From Chrysopilus asiliformis (taxonomy: Eukaryota > Arthropoda > Insecta > Diptera > Rhagionidae): a DNA stretch of 64,000 nucleotides. The stretch is from positions 51,330,231 through 51,394,230 of the forward strand of contig OZ035962.1 of NCBI GenBank assembly GCA_964034945.1, read 5' to 3'. The notes under the pieces are model-generated. The model had not been told where the DNA came from, did no database searches, and saw only the letters and a program-made list of their open reading frames with translations. The position numbers were made by a program, and so were the translations under genes. The first letter of the stretch is position 1. The number at the start of each line of letters is the position of its first letter. Below, piece after piece: positions 41,098-52,000 of this stretch.

Positions 41098-42132
41098 ATG
41101 GTATCGAAAAAAGACACCTTCAGATCAAGAGTGTACAACTTCTATTCTGACAACATCGACAAGGGCAAGAGTCATACTGTTCGGCATTTCCTAGCCGAAG
41201 GTTTCAAAACATCCACTCTATATTCGATTCTAAAGCGTTTTGACAATAACCTGCCAGCTCATTGTTTAGTTGGCTCCGGTGGATCCGGCAGAAAATTTAC
41301 ACCGCGCAAACTGGCTTCCTTGGAGCGGTTGATGGACAATAAGGATGGGATTTCACAGCGCCAAGCAGCCAAAAAGCCTGGATGCACTCCCATTACGATT
41401 CAAAGAGGTCTTAAGAAGCTAAACATCAAAACCCGGAGGAAACAACGCATTCCTCAACGATCCGCCGCCCAGATTTCCATCGCCAAAAAGTTGAGTGGTC
41501 GACTTTTTCGAAAGTTTCGGAAGGCCGCTTGGATCATCGACGACGAGTCGTATTTCACCCTCTCGCTCTCAACTATCAGCGGTAACCAGACTTTCTACAC
41601 ATCCGACATTAACGCCACCCTTCCTAGCGTTAAGTTCTCCCCCAAAACCACGTTTGAGAAAAAGGTTCTGGTCTGGATAGCCATTGGACCAAATAGCTTG
41701 TCGAAACCTCTGATTAAGGAGTCTAACTTCGCCATCAACGGCAATGTCTACCTCGAGGAGTGCATAAAGAAGATACTCATTCCTTACATCAGGGCTAAAT
41801 ACGACCAAAACTATGTGTTTTGGCCCGATAAGGTCAGCTCTCACTACGCAAAAGTGGTGATTGAGCACCTGGATCGCGAGAGGGTGAATTATGTGGCCAA
41901 GGTAGATAACCCCGCTAACCTCCCAGAAACCCGTTCTATTGAGGATTTTTGGGATATTCTTAAGTCACAAGTTTACGCCAATGCCTGGAGAGCAGAAAAC
42001 ATCCGCCAGCTGACCAACCGCATCAGGTTATGCCTGCGCAAGATGGACGGAAATCTTGTACAGCGCCTGCCTGAGAGTACCCGAAAGCGGCTCGATAAAA
42101 TCCGGAGAAATGGAGTCGTAGAAAATAACTAA
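41098..42132 (+). CDS. DD37E (ITmD37E-type) Tc1/mariner transposase, apparently intact
   Basis: The likely start is the Met at 41098 (MVSKKDTFRSRVYNFY), directly after the AT-rich leader; an upstream in-frame extension to 40867 reads into the TIR and is unlikely. 344 residues. N-terminal helix-turn-helix regions (SQRQAAKKPGCTPITIQRGL) are followed by basic KTRRKQRIPQRS. The triad is D in IIDDESYF, D in FWPDKVSSHYA and E in RSIEDFWDILK, with 37 residues between the last two: the DD37E signature known from mosquito ITmD37E elements. It cuts and pastes the element at TA. No stop or frameshift. The stop codon TAA is formed by the TA target and the first base of the nested mariner. Confidence 0.9.
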   Translation: MVSKKDTFRSRVYNFYSDNIDKGKSHTVRHFLAEGFKTSTLYSILKRFDNNLPAHCLVGSGGSGRKFTPRKLASLERLMDNKDGISQRQAAKKPGCTPITIQRGLKKLNIKTRRKQRIPQRSAAQISIAKKLSGRLFRKFRKAAWIIDDESYFTLSLSTISGNQTFYTSDINATLPSVKFSPKTTFEKKVLVWIAIGPNSLSKPLIKESNFAINGNVYLEECIKKILIPYIRAKYDQNYVFWPDKVSSHYAKVVIEHLDRERVNYVAKVDNPANLPETRSIEDFWDILKSQVYANAWRAENIRQLTNRIRLCLRKMDGNLVQRLPESTRKRLDKIRRNGVVENN

Positions 42133-43424
42133 CACATGGATCAATAAGTCCCGAGACTAACCCAGAGATGACGCTCGTAGTAAACCAGTAACCACGTCTT
42201 TGTAGAGTACTAACCTTTGCTTGAAACGTGTCAAAATTTTAAGTCGATCGGACCAGAAACAGCTGAGTTATCGAGGTTGGAGTAAAGTCGTTTTGTAGTT
42301 TGTTTAAAAAATGGAAAAAACCGAGTTTCGTGTTCTGATAAAACATTGTTTTTTAATGGGTAAAAACACCGTGCAAGCGAAACAATGGATTGAAAAATGT
42401 TACCCGGACTCTTGTCCATCAAAAGCAACGATTTGTCGGTGGTTTGCCGAGTTTAAACGTGGTCGTACCGACACAAATGACGCGGAACGCTCGGGTAGAC
42501 CTGTGGAAGCCGTTACACCGGAAAATGTGAGTGAAGTGACAAAAATTATAATGAAAGATCGTAAAGTGAAGCTCCGTGAGATTGCTGAGATAACACAGAT
42601 ATCATATGGAAGTGCATTTACTATCCTTCATGAAAAATTGAGCATGAAAAAGGTTTTTTCCAAGTGGGTGCCGCGATTGCTTTCGATGGAACAAAAACAG
42701 CAACGAGTCGATGATTCAGAAAGCTGTTTATCGCTATTTACTAGCAATAAAAAAGATTTCTTGCGTCGTTACGTGTCCATGGACGAAACATGGATACATC
42801 ACTACACTCCAGAGTCGAAGCGGCAGTCATCTGAGTTGCGCACAGCTGGCGAAAGCCGTCCGAAGCGTCCGAAAACGCAGCAGTCAGCTGGCAAAGTCAT
42901 GGCGTCAGTTTTTTGGGATACGCATGGCGTGATTTTCATTGACTACCTCGAAAAAGGTAAATCGATCAACAGTGATTATTATATTGACTTGCTGGTGCGT
43001 TTGAAGGAGGAAATCGCAAAAAAACGACCGCACATGCAGAGAAAAAAAATCCTTTTTCACCAAGACAATGCACCCTGCCACAAGTCGATGAAAACAATGG
43101 CAAAATTGAACGAATTGGGCTTTCATCTGCTTCCCCACCCCCCATACTCGCCAGATTTAGCCCCCAGTGACTACTGGCTCTTTGCTGATCTTAAAAAAAT
43201 GCTCCAGGGAAAAAGATTTGGCTCAAATGAGGAGGTCATCGCTGAAACTGAAGCTTATTTTGAAGCGAAAGATAATTTTTTTTATAAACATGGTATTGAA
43301 AAATTGGAAAAGCGTTGGAACGATTGTATCACCCTAAAAGGTGATTATATTGATGAATAAAAAAAAATTTGGCAAAAAAAATGTTGTTTTCATTGTTAGT
43401 CTCGGGACTTATTGATCCATGTGT
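42132..43424 (+). mobile_element. irritans-type mariner, full length
   Basis: 1,293 bp, TIRs ACACATGGATCAATAAGTCC and its reverse complement, matching to about 30 bp, with TA at 42130-42131 and 43425-43426. It carries one intact transposase ORF. It lies in the DD37E element and is itself uninterrupted, so it is the younger of the two. Confidence 0.93.
42311..43360 (+). CDS. Mariner transposase (DD34D, irritans subfamily), apparently intact
   Basis: 349 residues, the normal mariner length. The N-terminal domain is paired-like (FRVLIKHCFLMGKNTVQAK, ICRWFAEFKRG). The linker WVPRLLSMEQKQQRVD corresponds to the conserved WVPHEL motif. The catalytic D residues are in MDETWIHH, FHQDNAPCHK and YSPDLAPSDYWLF, the last spaced as DD34D. 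The whole length resembles the irritans group, to which Himar1 belongs. One oddity: the usual Trp in the SAEW-type segment is Leu (SSEL). It mediates cut-and-paste at TA. Promoter and 5' UTR occupy 42162-42310. Confidence 0.95.
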   Translation: MEKTEFRVLIKHCFLMGKNTVQAKQWIEKCYPDSCPSKATICRWFAEFKRGRTDTNDAERSGRPVEAVTPENVSEVTKIIMKDRKVKLREIAEITQISYGSAFTILHEKLSMKKVFSKWVPRLLSMEQKQQRVDDSESCLSLFTSNKKDFLRRYVSMDETWIHHYTPESKRQSSELRTAGESRPKRPKTQQSAGKVMASVFWDTHGVIFIDYLEKGKSINSDYYIDLLVRLKEEIAKKRPHMQRKKILFHQDNAPCHKSMKTMAKLNELGFHLLPHPPYSPDLAPSDYWLFADLKKMLQGKRFGSNEEVIAETEAYFEAKDNFFYKHGIEKLEKRWNDCITLKGDYIDE

Positions 43425-43551
43425 TAATGTATGATATTTATAGCATTTTTCACGCTCTTTCCAATGGTGTATAGTATATGTTGAATTGATAATAAAATGA
43501 TAGAGAAAATGGCGTTTGAATAAATTCCAGATTTTCCTGTCCCACCCGTTA

Positions 43552-44290
43552 ATATAAAGTTTTATTGGTTTTTAATGGTCGACGGGGGGAGTGAGGCGGG
43601 GGTGGAAGACATGGTAGGTTCAAGGCAACTTGCTCTCACTTGGGCGACTGCCCCGATAATGCTATATACATATTCGATGTTTTCCTTTTCTTTTATAGGA
43701 TAGCCGGTAAGGCACCCTTTGCCCCGAAGGGATGTTTCATTTAATCTTTTTTCGGGAAGTTTTCTAGAATGTACGACTGGAGGTGGTTATGTTTAGATTT
43801 TATTATTATTATTAATTTTTAATTTATTTACTTTCAGGTAAGAGGGATTTCATGCGGAGCCACAACAATAACTGACTGACGCTTTTGTGTAGTTTGTAAT
43901 ATCAAAACAAGATTGTTGGACCACGGGTCCTAGGAAATATTCGTTGTAGATATAGTCGAAGCATCAAAAACAACACAATTACAAGGAACCTTAGGCAGTT
44001 GTTTACATCCGATTCTATTCGCCTTCACATATGTTATAGTACTTAAAAAACAAAGCAACACGTGTTTTTTTTTGTATCTGCGGATATTCGGTTTTAACCC
44101 TTAATTTATGAGGTGAAAATCATATGCGTAAATGATATGGTGGTGTGGGATCATTCGACGCACATGATCCAAATGCACTACGTTCTAAGCACATATCAAA
44201 TCCGTGCTTTTAACTCGGCATGCAACACCATACTGTATGAAGGTACTGAAGATTTCAGAGTCACTGTGCTGAAAACATGAGAGGTAGCAA
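43552..44290. other. No gene recognised
   Basis: Mixed-composition sequence with no ORF or terminal repeat that I can name. It lies downstream of the REEP exons in gene orientation, so undetected 3' exons or a host intron are possible. Confidence 0.35.
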
Positions 44291-44553
44291 CGAGAGAAAA
44301 GTCAATGTGGGTCCACTGGATCCACCTCAATAATTAAAGGTTAAAGAGGGATACCCGCACGGGACGGGCAATCTTTATAGGAAAACAGACAGAAAAACAG
44401 AAAGCAATGTAAATAAATCGAAGAAACTGGTAAAAAAGAGGAACCTTGAGGTGACTGGTGGTCCGCCGCTTTACGCTACTAAGCTCCCCTGAAAATTTCA
44501 TCCAAATCGGTTCAGTAGTTCTAGAGTTCTAAGCGAACAGACAGACGCACAAG
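44291..44553. repeat. TE-tail-like sequence
   Basis: It has TTTCATCCAAATCGGTTCAG and CGAACAGACAGACGCACAAG, a phrase common at the edges of insect non-LTR and other repeats. Superfamily unresolved. Confidence 0.35.
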
Positions 44554-44895
44554 CCTATTATATAATTACAATCTGCCACACAAAATTTTAAAGCGTCGAT
44601 AAATTTATTTTTCGGGGCGTATGTGTGCTGTGAAATTACGTCCCATGTTTTTTCAATAAGTTTAAAATATAAAATTGACGGAATGTTAGTAAACAACGAT
44701 TTTACATCAATTGATACCATTATTTTATTGGAGTCAATTTCTACGTTTTTGATTAGTTTTTTAAATTCTATAGTTTTGTACATCATATTTTCAATTTCAT
44801 GTCAAGTTACTTAAAATATTTGCTAAATATGTGGAAAGTTTGTATGACGGTGAATTGATGCATCTTCGTGTATTTTAGGTAACGAATACCCCCTA
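44529..44895 (-). pseudogene. Penelope-like element RT fragment
   Basis: On the minus strand, YSLPKIHED near 44870 is followed, after stops at about 44800, by KTIEFKKLIKNV, MVSIDVKSLFTNIP and FIDALKFCVADCNY. LPKIHK-type and SFDVxSLFTNIP motifs are characteristic of Penelope-like reverse transcriptases. The catalytic YxDD, the GIY-YIG endonuclease and both terminal repeats are missing. Confidence 0.85.
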
Positions 44896-45459
44896 TCCTT
44901 CGTCGCGCTTTTTTATGGAGTTTAGTACTGCCGTCGCACTACAGCAGACGGAGTTCAAATTGATTTTTCAAAATTTGTGCCCTTTGTGTATCTCATTGGG
45001 AACCATTTTCAAATACAGAAGACACTACTTCGATTCTTACATACACAAATGCCAGCTATCAATTTATTTCTCTTTGAAATTTGTTGTTTCTCTCTTTCGA
45101 CTTTTCAGTGAGCACTGTTGTTTCTCTCTTTCGACTTTTTAATGAGCACTGAACTATTCGGTTGTATAAACGGGTTTTGCTCGCTCTTACAACGAAATAT
45201 TGCGATCAAAAAATTTCAATCACTCAACAAATTTTTATAATACCACGATACGGCGTCGTAAAAATTTTCTTACGATTTTGTGCTCCTTGGGTAGCTAAAA
45301 TTAACATGGAACAACTGATAAATACTCTGTTTGAAAACTTCGGGTTAATAAACTATGATCTTTAAACGCATAAATATTTTACTTCGAGTATGGCCTTAAG
45401 AGATTTAAATTTTAGTAATTAATCCGTATTAGATTAAACTGAAAAACTAAGAAAGCTAC
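44896..45459 (-). other. REEP downstream intron (or 3' end), with a 35-bp tandem repeat
   Basis: It follows a GTAGCT donor at 45459-45454 on the minus strand. TTGTTTCTCTCTTTCGACTT occurs twice (about 45084 and 45119). I found no following exon with the expected REEP C-terminal start. A TTTTTCAG acceptor at about 45440 leads to a stop within nine codons, so an alternative short 3' end cannot be excluded. Confidence 0.4.
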
Positions 45460-45573
45460 CTTTAATGCTGTTTGCATTATCACATTCGTTGCATAATTAA
45501 CTCCTTTAGATCCCAATTGCAGTACAGCGGTATATCCCTTTTCTTTTGCTTGGTTAATGTAATCGTCTATCTC
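45460..45573 (-). CDS. REEP-family gene, exon encoding the amphipathic helix region
   Basis: 114 bp, 38 codons, phase 0 on both sides: EIDDYINQAKEKGYTAVLQL, then GSKGVNYATN and a helical end. It directly continues exon 45635-45832 after a 61-bp intron (GTTACACC...TTTCAG) and ends at a GTAGCT donor. REEP1-4 proteins have E-I-D-D-x-I/L-x-Q-A-K/R at this place, after the membrane hairpins. Too short to be seen as an isolated ORF. Confidence 0.9.
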
Positions 45574-45634
45574 CTGAAATTTTACAAATAATTATTTCAA
45601 ATAAGTATTACTTTTTTAAAATTAAAGGTGTAAC

Positions 45635-45832
45635 CTGTTCTTTACGAGTAAGCATTGGATGAACAAATTTTCGATACAATGTCGAACTACCCTTTGTTGC
45701 TGGCGACAACAGCCATATAACGACTAAAACTTTTACTTCGTAATAAAACGGAAACCAAGATAAAAAGATGTCAGTAAATGTTTCAATGCAAGTAAAAAAT
45801 GCGTATACTATCCAATACATCATCCATTTGAC
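45635..45832 (-). CDS. REEP-family (TB2/DP1/HVA22) ER-shaping protein, central exon
   Basis: 198 bp, 66 codons, phase 0, with acceptor TATAG at 45835-45833 and donor after CAG at 45635. It encodes [55 protein letters not shown] and HPMLTRKEQ: two hydrophobic hairpin segments and the conserved YRKF(V/L)HP block of the TB2/DP1/HVA22 domain. Close similarity to REEP1-4 rather than REEP5/6 is suggested by the following EIDD exon. These proteins insert as hairpins in the ER membrane, bend tubules and bind microtubules. The N-terminal exon is not in 45.84-47.1 or 63.7-64.0 kb. If the gene is functional, its upstream intron therefore spans the whole TE nest. This is the only clear host gene here. 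Confidence 0.93.
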
Positions 45833-45934
45833 CTATAAAAAAAATCATTTATTACTGTTTTAATGTGGGAATTTTTTTAAGGCAACACCAAATGTAAGAA
45901 CAAGCGGCTCTACAATAAAACGAGAGTTTCACTC

Positions 45935-46983
45935 CCAAACAGCATCGAAAAGTACGGGAACATGAGATTTGTTCTTTGCGACTTGAAAGAGTAGAAATTT
46001 ACACAATCGGGATTAAAAATTTACACCTATAATTCACATCCGCGTAAAAGAAGCGAAAGAAGTGACGAGCACGATCTTTGGGGCAACATTCGCTTCATGA
46101 AAATCCTGCGGCGATAGAGCAGCATTTGATGGTTTTCGGGCCGAAATAGTGATTGGCTATGGAGCCTGAACGTCAGTTTAATTTTGAAGAAGCGTGTGAT
46201 GGAAAAAGTGACGAAACTGCTACCACTAAAGTTTCATTAAAGCTCCCCGTCTGAGAAACACCAAAAAAAATTGATGCCTTCAGCCGCCATATTTCTCACT
46301 GACATTTGATGGAAACGATTTCGTTTCGAGAATTAAATTTCTTATTTCAGGCGAATGACTGAAGGATATTGCATAAAAAGTGGATAGCATACATTTTTGA
46401 AACAGCATAATTTTATTGGCATCAAAATTTCATTGCAAAAGAAAAAAAAAATTTACCGATAAAATAAAATTAAAGAAATTTTTGATTAAAAACAAAATAA
46501 TTCGATGGCCCATTAAAATCTGTTTAAATTTCAGATCCAATATTGTCGAAAAATTTTAATGGCAATTAAAATCACGACATGCAACCGGAAGAAAAGTCCA
46601 TTATAAAATAACACTCCACAAAAGTTTCCATTAATTTGTCGCCATTAGATTTTTCTCGTTCGTCTTCTGCTTACGTTTTTATTTGTTCATCTCTGTTTAC
46701 TAGCAAGCATTCGAGGGAGAAAGAAAACCCGCTCGATGATTTGTGTAATTGTGTGATATAATGCCGTCAGATGACGCTCGCGCATGAGGCAACTAATTAC
46801 GTCCCTGTCGTTATAATTGCGACGTAGCAAACCGCAGAAAATTGTTCCCCACTATGTGTGTCGTTGCGCGTCTCATACGCACGACTAAGGACGTGTTTTC
46901 TACATAAATTGCTTATCGCCGTGATCTGCATGGTGACGAACTATGGGGATAAACATCATATTTGCTGCCTAAAATGCTATTTG
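45935..46983 (+). mobile_element. TIR element T, copy 2 (no H insertion)
   Basis: It begins CCCAAACAGCATCG and ends ATGCTATTTGGG. Homologous to 8716-10335 but without the H at 9466-10021, and with small indels (for example an extra segment near 46150-46220). It lies in the REEP upstream intron. No transposase. Confidence 0.8.
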
Positions 46984-47090
46984 GGCTCTCTTCTATTCCA
47001 GCATTAACCGAGGCAAGACGTTTCTTTTAAACCCCGTAGTCTCCACTAAATAGGAATTCCAAATCCTTCAGGTTATGGGCCATCCGCAGC
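46984..47090. other. Unassigned spacer
   Basis: About 100 bp between T2 and D2, nothing recognised. Confidence 0.3.
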
Positions 47091-47825
47091 CTTTTTTTAA
47101 ATGTTTTATTTAGCTTGCCTTCGTGTCTGTTTGTCTGTCAGATCCAATCTTGCAACCCAATTTTGACCCACTTCCACTTGTCCGATTGACTTGAAATTTT
47201 GCACACTTATATAAGTCCGATGACAATACAATATTTTCACTACTTCGTCCTTGTAAGGATAACGGAAGGTCCTGTAAGGATAACGTGATTATCCTTTTCT
47301 CCAAATTTTCCGGAAAAAAAATCTATTCTGGGGGTTTTTGGGATCACTGAATCCGAATCTGTCATTAAAAAGTCAGTAAGGATAACGGAAGGTCCTGTAA
47401 GGATAACGTGATTATCCTTTTCTCCAAATTTTCCGGAAAAAAATCTATTCTGGGGGTTTTTGAGGTCGCTGAATCCGAATCTGTCATTAAAAAGTCTGTA
47501 AGAACATCTCAAATGTAAGGATATATATTCGAAAACTAAAAAGAACAAAATAAAAAAATAAAAATAATTTTTTTAAAAAAAAGCTTTTATTAAAAAAGAA
47601 TGCCCTAAAAAGAAAAAAATAATTTTCTGGACGCTGTGTATCACAAATATAAAAGCTATTAAAAAGCGAGATAAAGCATAAAACAATAAAATAAAAATTT
47701 GTCTCACTTTTAAAAAGCTTTTATATTTGTGATACACAGCGTCCAGAAAATTATTTTTTTCTTTTTAGTGCATTCTTTTTTAATAAAAGCTTTTTTTTAA
47801 AATTTTTTTTTTTATTTTTTGGTTG
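47091..47825 (-). mobile_element. D element 2 (end module, minisatellite, hairpin)
   Basis: In reverse order relative to D1 it has the end module (TTTATTTAGCTTGCC... to TACTTCGTCC, 47100-47250), two to three minisatellite units (47252-47515) with GGATAACGTGATTATCC, the linker TATATTCGAAAACTAAAAAG, then hairpin FB3 with arms about 47560-47665 and 47703-47805 (CTGGACGCTGTGTATCACAA). No coding capacity. Confidence 0.85.
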
Positions 47826-48723
47826 AGACTCGTAGTATTTGAGCCAATATTTTTGATAGATAAATTAAAAAAAATAGCACATGAAGGGAAGAAGTGAACA
47901 CGTGTTGGCAAAAGAGGAAATCACCATTAAAACATAAAATTCATCCGACAAATCGAGTGAAGATACGACAGTAAATATGAATAATTCAATCCCGTTTAAT
48001 CGTTTGAAAGGCCGTGAAAATTTTGCCGAATGGAAAGTTGGTGCTAAAGCTGTTAAACGGAATTGGCAGCGAAAGCGAGTGCAAAAGAAAAGGAGATTGA
48101 TTTAAAAGCTATAGGCGAAATCACGATATTGCTTGAACCATCGAATTACACGTATGTTGAATCAGGAAAACAGCAAAAGAAGCATGGGATGGTTTAACGG
48201 CAGCGTTTGATGATACTGGAACCGGCAGAAAGGTTGCATTGCTGCAACAAATGGTATCACTCAAACAGGATCAATGTAGCTCAATGGAAGAGTACGTGAA
48301 TAAAATGAATACATTGTGGTCAAAGGTTAAAGCAGCTTTAACATAGACGATGAAGTAGTCGGTTCATTGATGTTAGTAGGTTTGCCATCACAATACAGGC
48401 CAATGATTTTAGCCGTAGAAAACAGCGGCAAAATCAGTTTCGATAAAGTGAAAAATTTGCAGTTGCAAGGTTTAGTTTTTAAAAATGAATCCGATGACAC
48501 GAACGAAGCAGCATTGGCAGTCAAAAATAGATACAAATCTAAACAAAAAAAAGAAATCGGACAAACAGTACTACGGTTGTGGTTCCAGTGAACATTTTAT
48601 TCGTGATTGTTCAAAAGTGAATAAAAAGAAATCGAAAGCCAACAAATCGAAAACAGAATCATCGTTGTATTCATCATTTATTGTTGATACTAGCGAACCG
48701 CCACAGTCGTGTGATTGGTTTAT
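47826..48723 (+). pseudogene. Copia A, gag part (outer host of the nest)
   Basis: Leader, then gag from 47977 (NNSIPFNRLKGRENFAEWKV). The Ty1/copia UBN2-type capsid pattern is spread over several frames, including the text around 48361-48591 (LMLVGLPSQYRPMILAVE) and a knuckle-like CSSEHFIRDC. It ends at CDWF just before the protease, where copia B is inserted: TTTAT at 48719-48723 is repeated at 62888-62892. Multiple frameshifts. No 5' LTR identified. Confidence 0.85.
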
Positions 48724-48910
48724 TTTTGGATTTTCGAGGATGAGAGCGGATAAAAAGAACAAATGAAAAGACACGACGGCAGCTCACTTTGAAGTTCGAT
48801 CCTTTATTAAATTCATAGAAGCACGTTCTTTTTATACAATGGTGCGTTCTTTTATATTACAATGGTGTGTTCTTTATATACAATGGTGCGTTCTTTATAT
48901 TCTTTCAACA
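48724..48910 (-). mobile_element. Copia B 3' LTR
   Basis: 187 bp, minus strand TGTTGAAAGA to AAATCCAAAA. Contains four imperfect copies of ACAATGGTG(C/T)GTTCTT(T). It is the uninterrupted sister that shows where D1 inserted in the 5' LTR (ATGAAAAGACACG at about 48764). Confidence 0.95.
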
Positions 48911-49099
48911 CCCCAACTTATTAAAAACAGTCCAATTCTTAATTCAATTTTTTAGACCAAATGATTTAAAAAGAGAAAAAACAATCTATTAATTCATGAA
49001 GGCTTAAGGCCTGAACAATAATACTATAAAGGTACTGAGTATAATAAAAAAAAATATTAACGTATGGCCTAAGCCCAAAAAATTCTTGTTTTTAATATA

Positions 49100-52000
49100 C
49101 TAGATTAATCCCATACGTGCGGCACAGAAACGTTGTTTGTCGCCACTGAGGGCCTTGGTCAAACAATCAGCAGCATTCTCCTGTGTTGGCACGAATTCGA
49201 TGGCGATTGTATGGTCATTTACTTTATCTCGGATGTAATGGTGTCGGACATCGATGTGCTTACTTCGAGCCCTGAAGCAATCATTTTTGGCGATTGCTAT
49301 TGCACTCTGGTTGTCGCCAACAATCCGTATTGCACCTAATGTTGTATCAAATTGCCGGTGGAACTGCCCAAGCCAAATTGCTTCTTGTGTTGCGGCGGAT
49401 AACGCCATGTACTCGGCTTCTGTGCTTGAGAGAGCCACGGTATTCTGCCTTTTGCTGGCCCATGATACTGCACCAGACCCCAACTTAAAGATATATCCGG
49501 TGCAAGAACGACGTTTGTCCACGTCCGATGCCCAGTCTGCATCAGCAAACCCGTTCAATGGTTCCGCATCTGAATAATCAAAAAATATTTTATAATTAAT
49601 GGTTCCTTTTAAGTACCTTATAATTCTTTTCACAGCCGTCCAGTGTACTCGCCCGAATTTTGAGTTGAAACGGCTGACATCGTTTACGGCGAATGCTATG
49701 TCTGGCCGCGTTCCTTGGGCGACGTACAACAAACGTCCAACCGCTTCCTGGTACGGTATGGCGTCAACTTCTTCGTTCTCGGCGATCATCTGAACCGACA
49801 ATTTTTGGTTCATATCGCTGGGCGTTGCTATTGGCCGACAATCAGCCATTCCGAAGCGTTTAAGAATGCTTCCAATGTATTGTGACTGATTGATTGAAAT
49901 TCCTTTTTCCTCGAATTCGATTTTGATGCCAATACAAGTCTTCGCACTACCCAGATCCTGCATCTGGAACGTTTCACATAATGCCTTCTTGATTTTTCCT
50001 AATTGTTCCAGATTCTTCCAAAAAATCAAGAAATCGTCGACGTATACCGCGACGATCAGTTCCTTCGAGAAATACACACATGGGTCCATTTTTGACTTTG
50101 TCAGACCAAATGATTTCAGTGCACTATCGAGCCGCTTATTCCACTGTCTGCCACTCTGCTTCAATCCATACATGGCTTTGTTCAAACGACAAACTCGACT
50201 GGTGCCATCGCCAAAACTTTCCGGTTGCTCGATGAATATTTCCTCTTCCAAATCGCCCTGAAGATATGCTGTTACTACATCCATCTGATCTATCTTCATT
50301 TTGAATTTAGCAGCTAATGCGATGAGATATCGCAACGAAGAATATCTGACTACCGGTGAGAACGTCTCTGTGTAGTCAATTCCATATTTCTGGGAGCAAC
50401 CTTTCGCTACAAGTCTGGCTTTGCAGCGTACCACCGTTCCATCATCTGCTCGCTTCGTTTTGAATACCCACTTTGTACGAATGGCCTTTCGTCCTGGTGG
50501 TAGTTCAACCAACGTCCAAGTATTGTTTATTTCTAAAGACTGTAGCTCGTCATCCATTGCTTTCTTCCAATTGTCCCGGTCAACTTTTTCCATGGCTTCT
50601 GTGACCGTTGATGGATCATCCGATGAGCTCTCCATTGCAGCGTATAAGTGGAAATCTTCAAAACCTTGCCGGGGCGCTTGTGCTCGTGACGATCTGCGTG
50701 GCGTCATATCTGCACTGGGAGCGGTAACATTACCTGGGTTGTAAGTGGGATCATTTGTGGTGTTGTCATGATTCCCACCAGCGTCCTCAAAACATTCACC
50801 TTCCGAATCCGTTGCTTCGCCCCCGTGATCGTTTGGTCGCGCTTCATCAGCCCCAACTGAAACATTATCTTCCAAATCAATTGATACAAAATCATTCACC
50901 TTTGGTTTGACTGGATCCAAAAAAATGACATCTCTACTAACGGTTATCTTCTTCGTTTCCGGATTTATGCATCTGTACCCCTTCTGCGTTTCAGCATACC
51001 CCATGAACAGCATGGATTTTGACTTGGGATCCCATTTCTTCCGGTACACCTTCGGGATTTGTACCATCACCGGCGTGCCAAAAATGTGCAAATTTGACAA
51101 ATCCGTTCTCGTATTAGTCCATACACCCATCGGTGTGTTTTTCTGCAGCGTTCGATTGACTGAGCGATTAATTATAAATGCTGCCATGTTGATCGCTTCA
51201 GCCCAATACGATTTTTCCAGATCAGCATCGAACAACATGCACTTTGCACGTTCGACTAGTGTGCGATTCATTCGCTCAGCAACGCCGTTTTGTTGCGGCG
51301 TATATGTGCAAGTCGTTTCATGAATTATTCCCTCTCGTCGATAAAAATCCTTCATCTGATTGGATCAATACTCGGTGCCGTTGTCCGATCTCAGCTTCTT
51401 CAATGTTCTTCCGGTTTGTGTTTCAACCAGCTTCTTAAATTGCTTGAACACCTCGAAAACTTCCGATTTGGCTTTCAGGAAGTACACAAACACCCTACGA
51501 GAGAAATCATCAATGAATGTAATAAAATACCTGGCACCTCCGATCGATGGGTTTTCCATTGGTCCACAAAGATCCGAGTGAACCAAATCCAAAATTGCGT
51601 TGGTTTTGATTTCCGCCTCATTGTACTTGAATGGCTCCCGTGTTTGCTTGCCCTGCAAACAAGCCACACATTTCCGTATTTCGTCACCGTTTCCTTTGAA
51701 TGTGATTCCGGCGATCTCTTTTAACCGACGCATATCGCCATAATTTACGTGTCCTAATCGTCGATGCCATGTCATCACGTCGTCATCGTTGACCGCCAGA
51801 TTGGACCGAGCTGCTTCACCATTGATGACATAAATTCCGCCCCGCGATTTCGTTTTCACCAACAATTCGTTGTTGGCATTGTACACCAAGCAGCCATCCT
51901 TGTTGAACACAACGCTGTTGCCACATAGCACCATTCGCTCCACCGACAGTAGATTTGCTGATAATTCAGGTGCATGTAAGATGCCTTTCACCGCTATTTC

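Larger units (their letters stand above)
40943..43549 (+). mobile_element. DD37E Tc1/mariner transposon with nested mariner
   Basis: TIRs ACGGGTGGGACAGGAAAATC at 40943 and its complement ending at 43549, extending to about 24 bp, with TA at 40941-40942 and 43550-43551. It holds one full-length transposase, and a complete mariner at 42132-43424 in its 3' region. Without the mariner it is about 1.3 kb, the normal size for this superfamily. Both TIRs look identical over the first 24 bases, so it may still be mobilisable. Confidence 0.9.

Noticed and set aside
45635..45832. REEP exon as a retrocopy
   Set aside because: An intron with GT..AG borders separates it from the next coding exon, so it is not processed cDNA.
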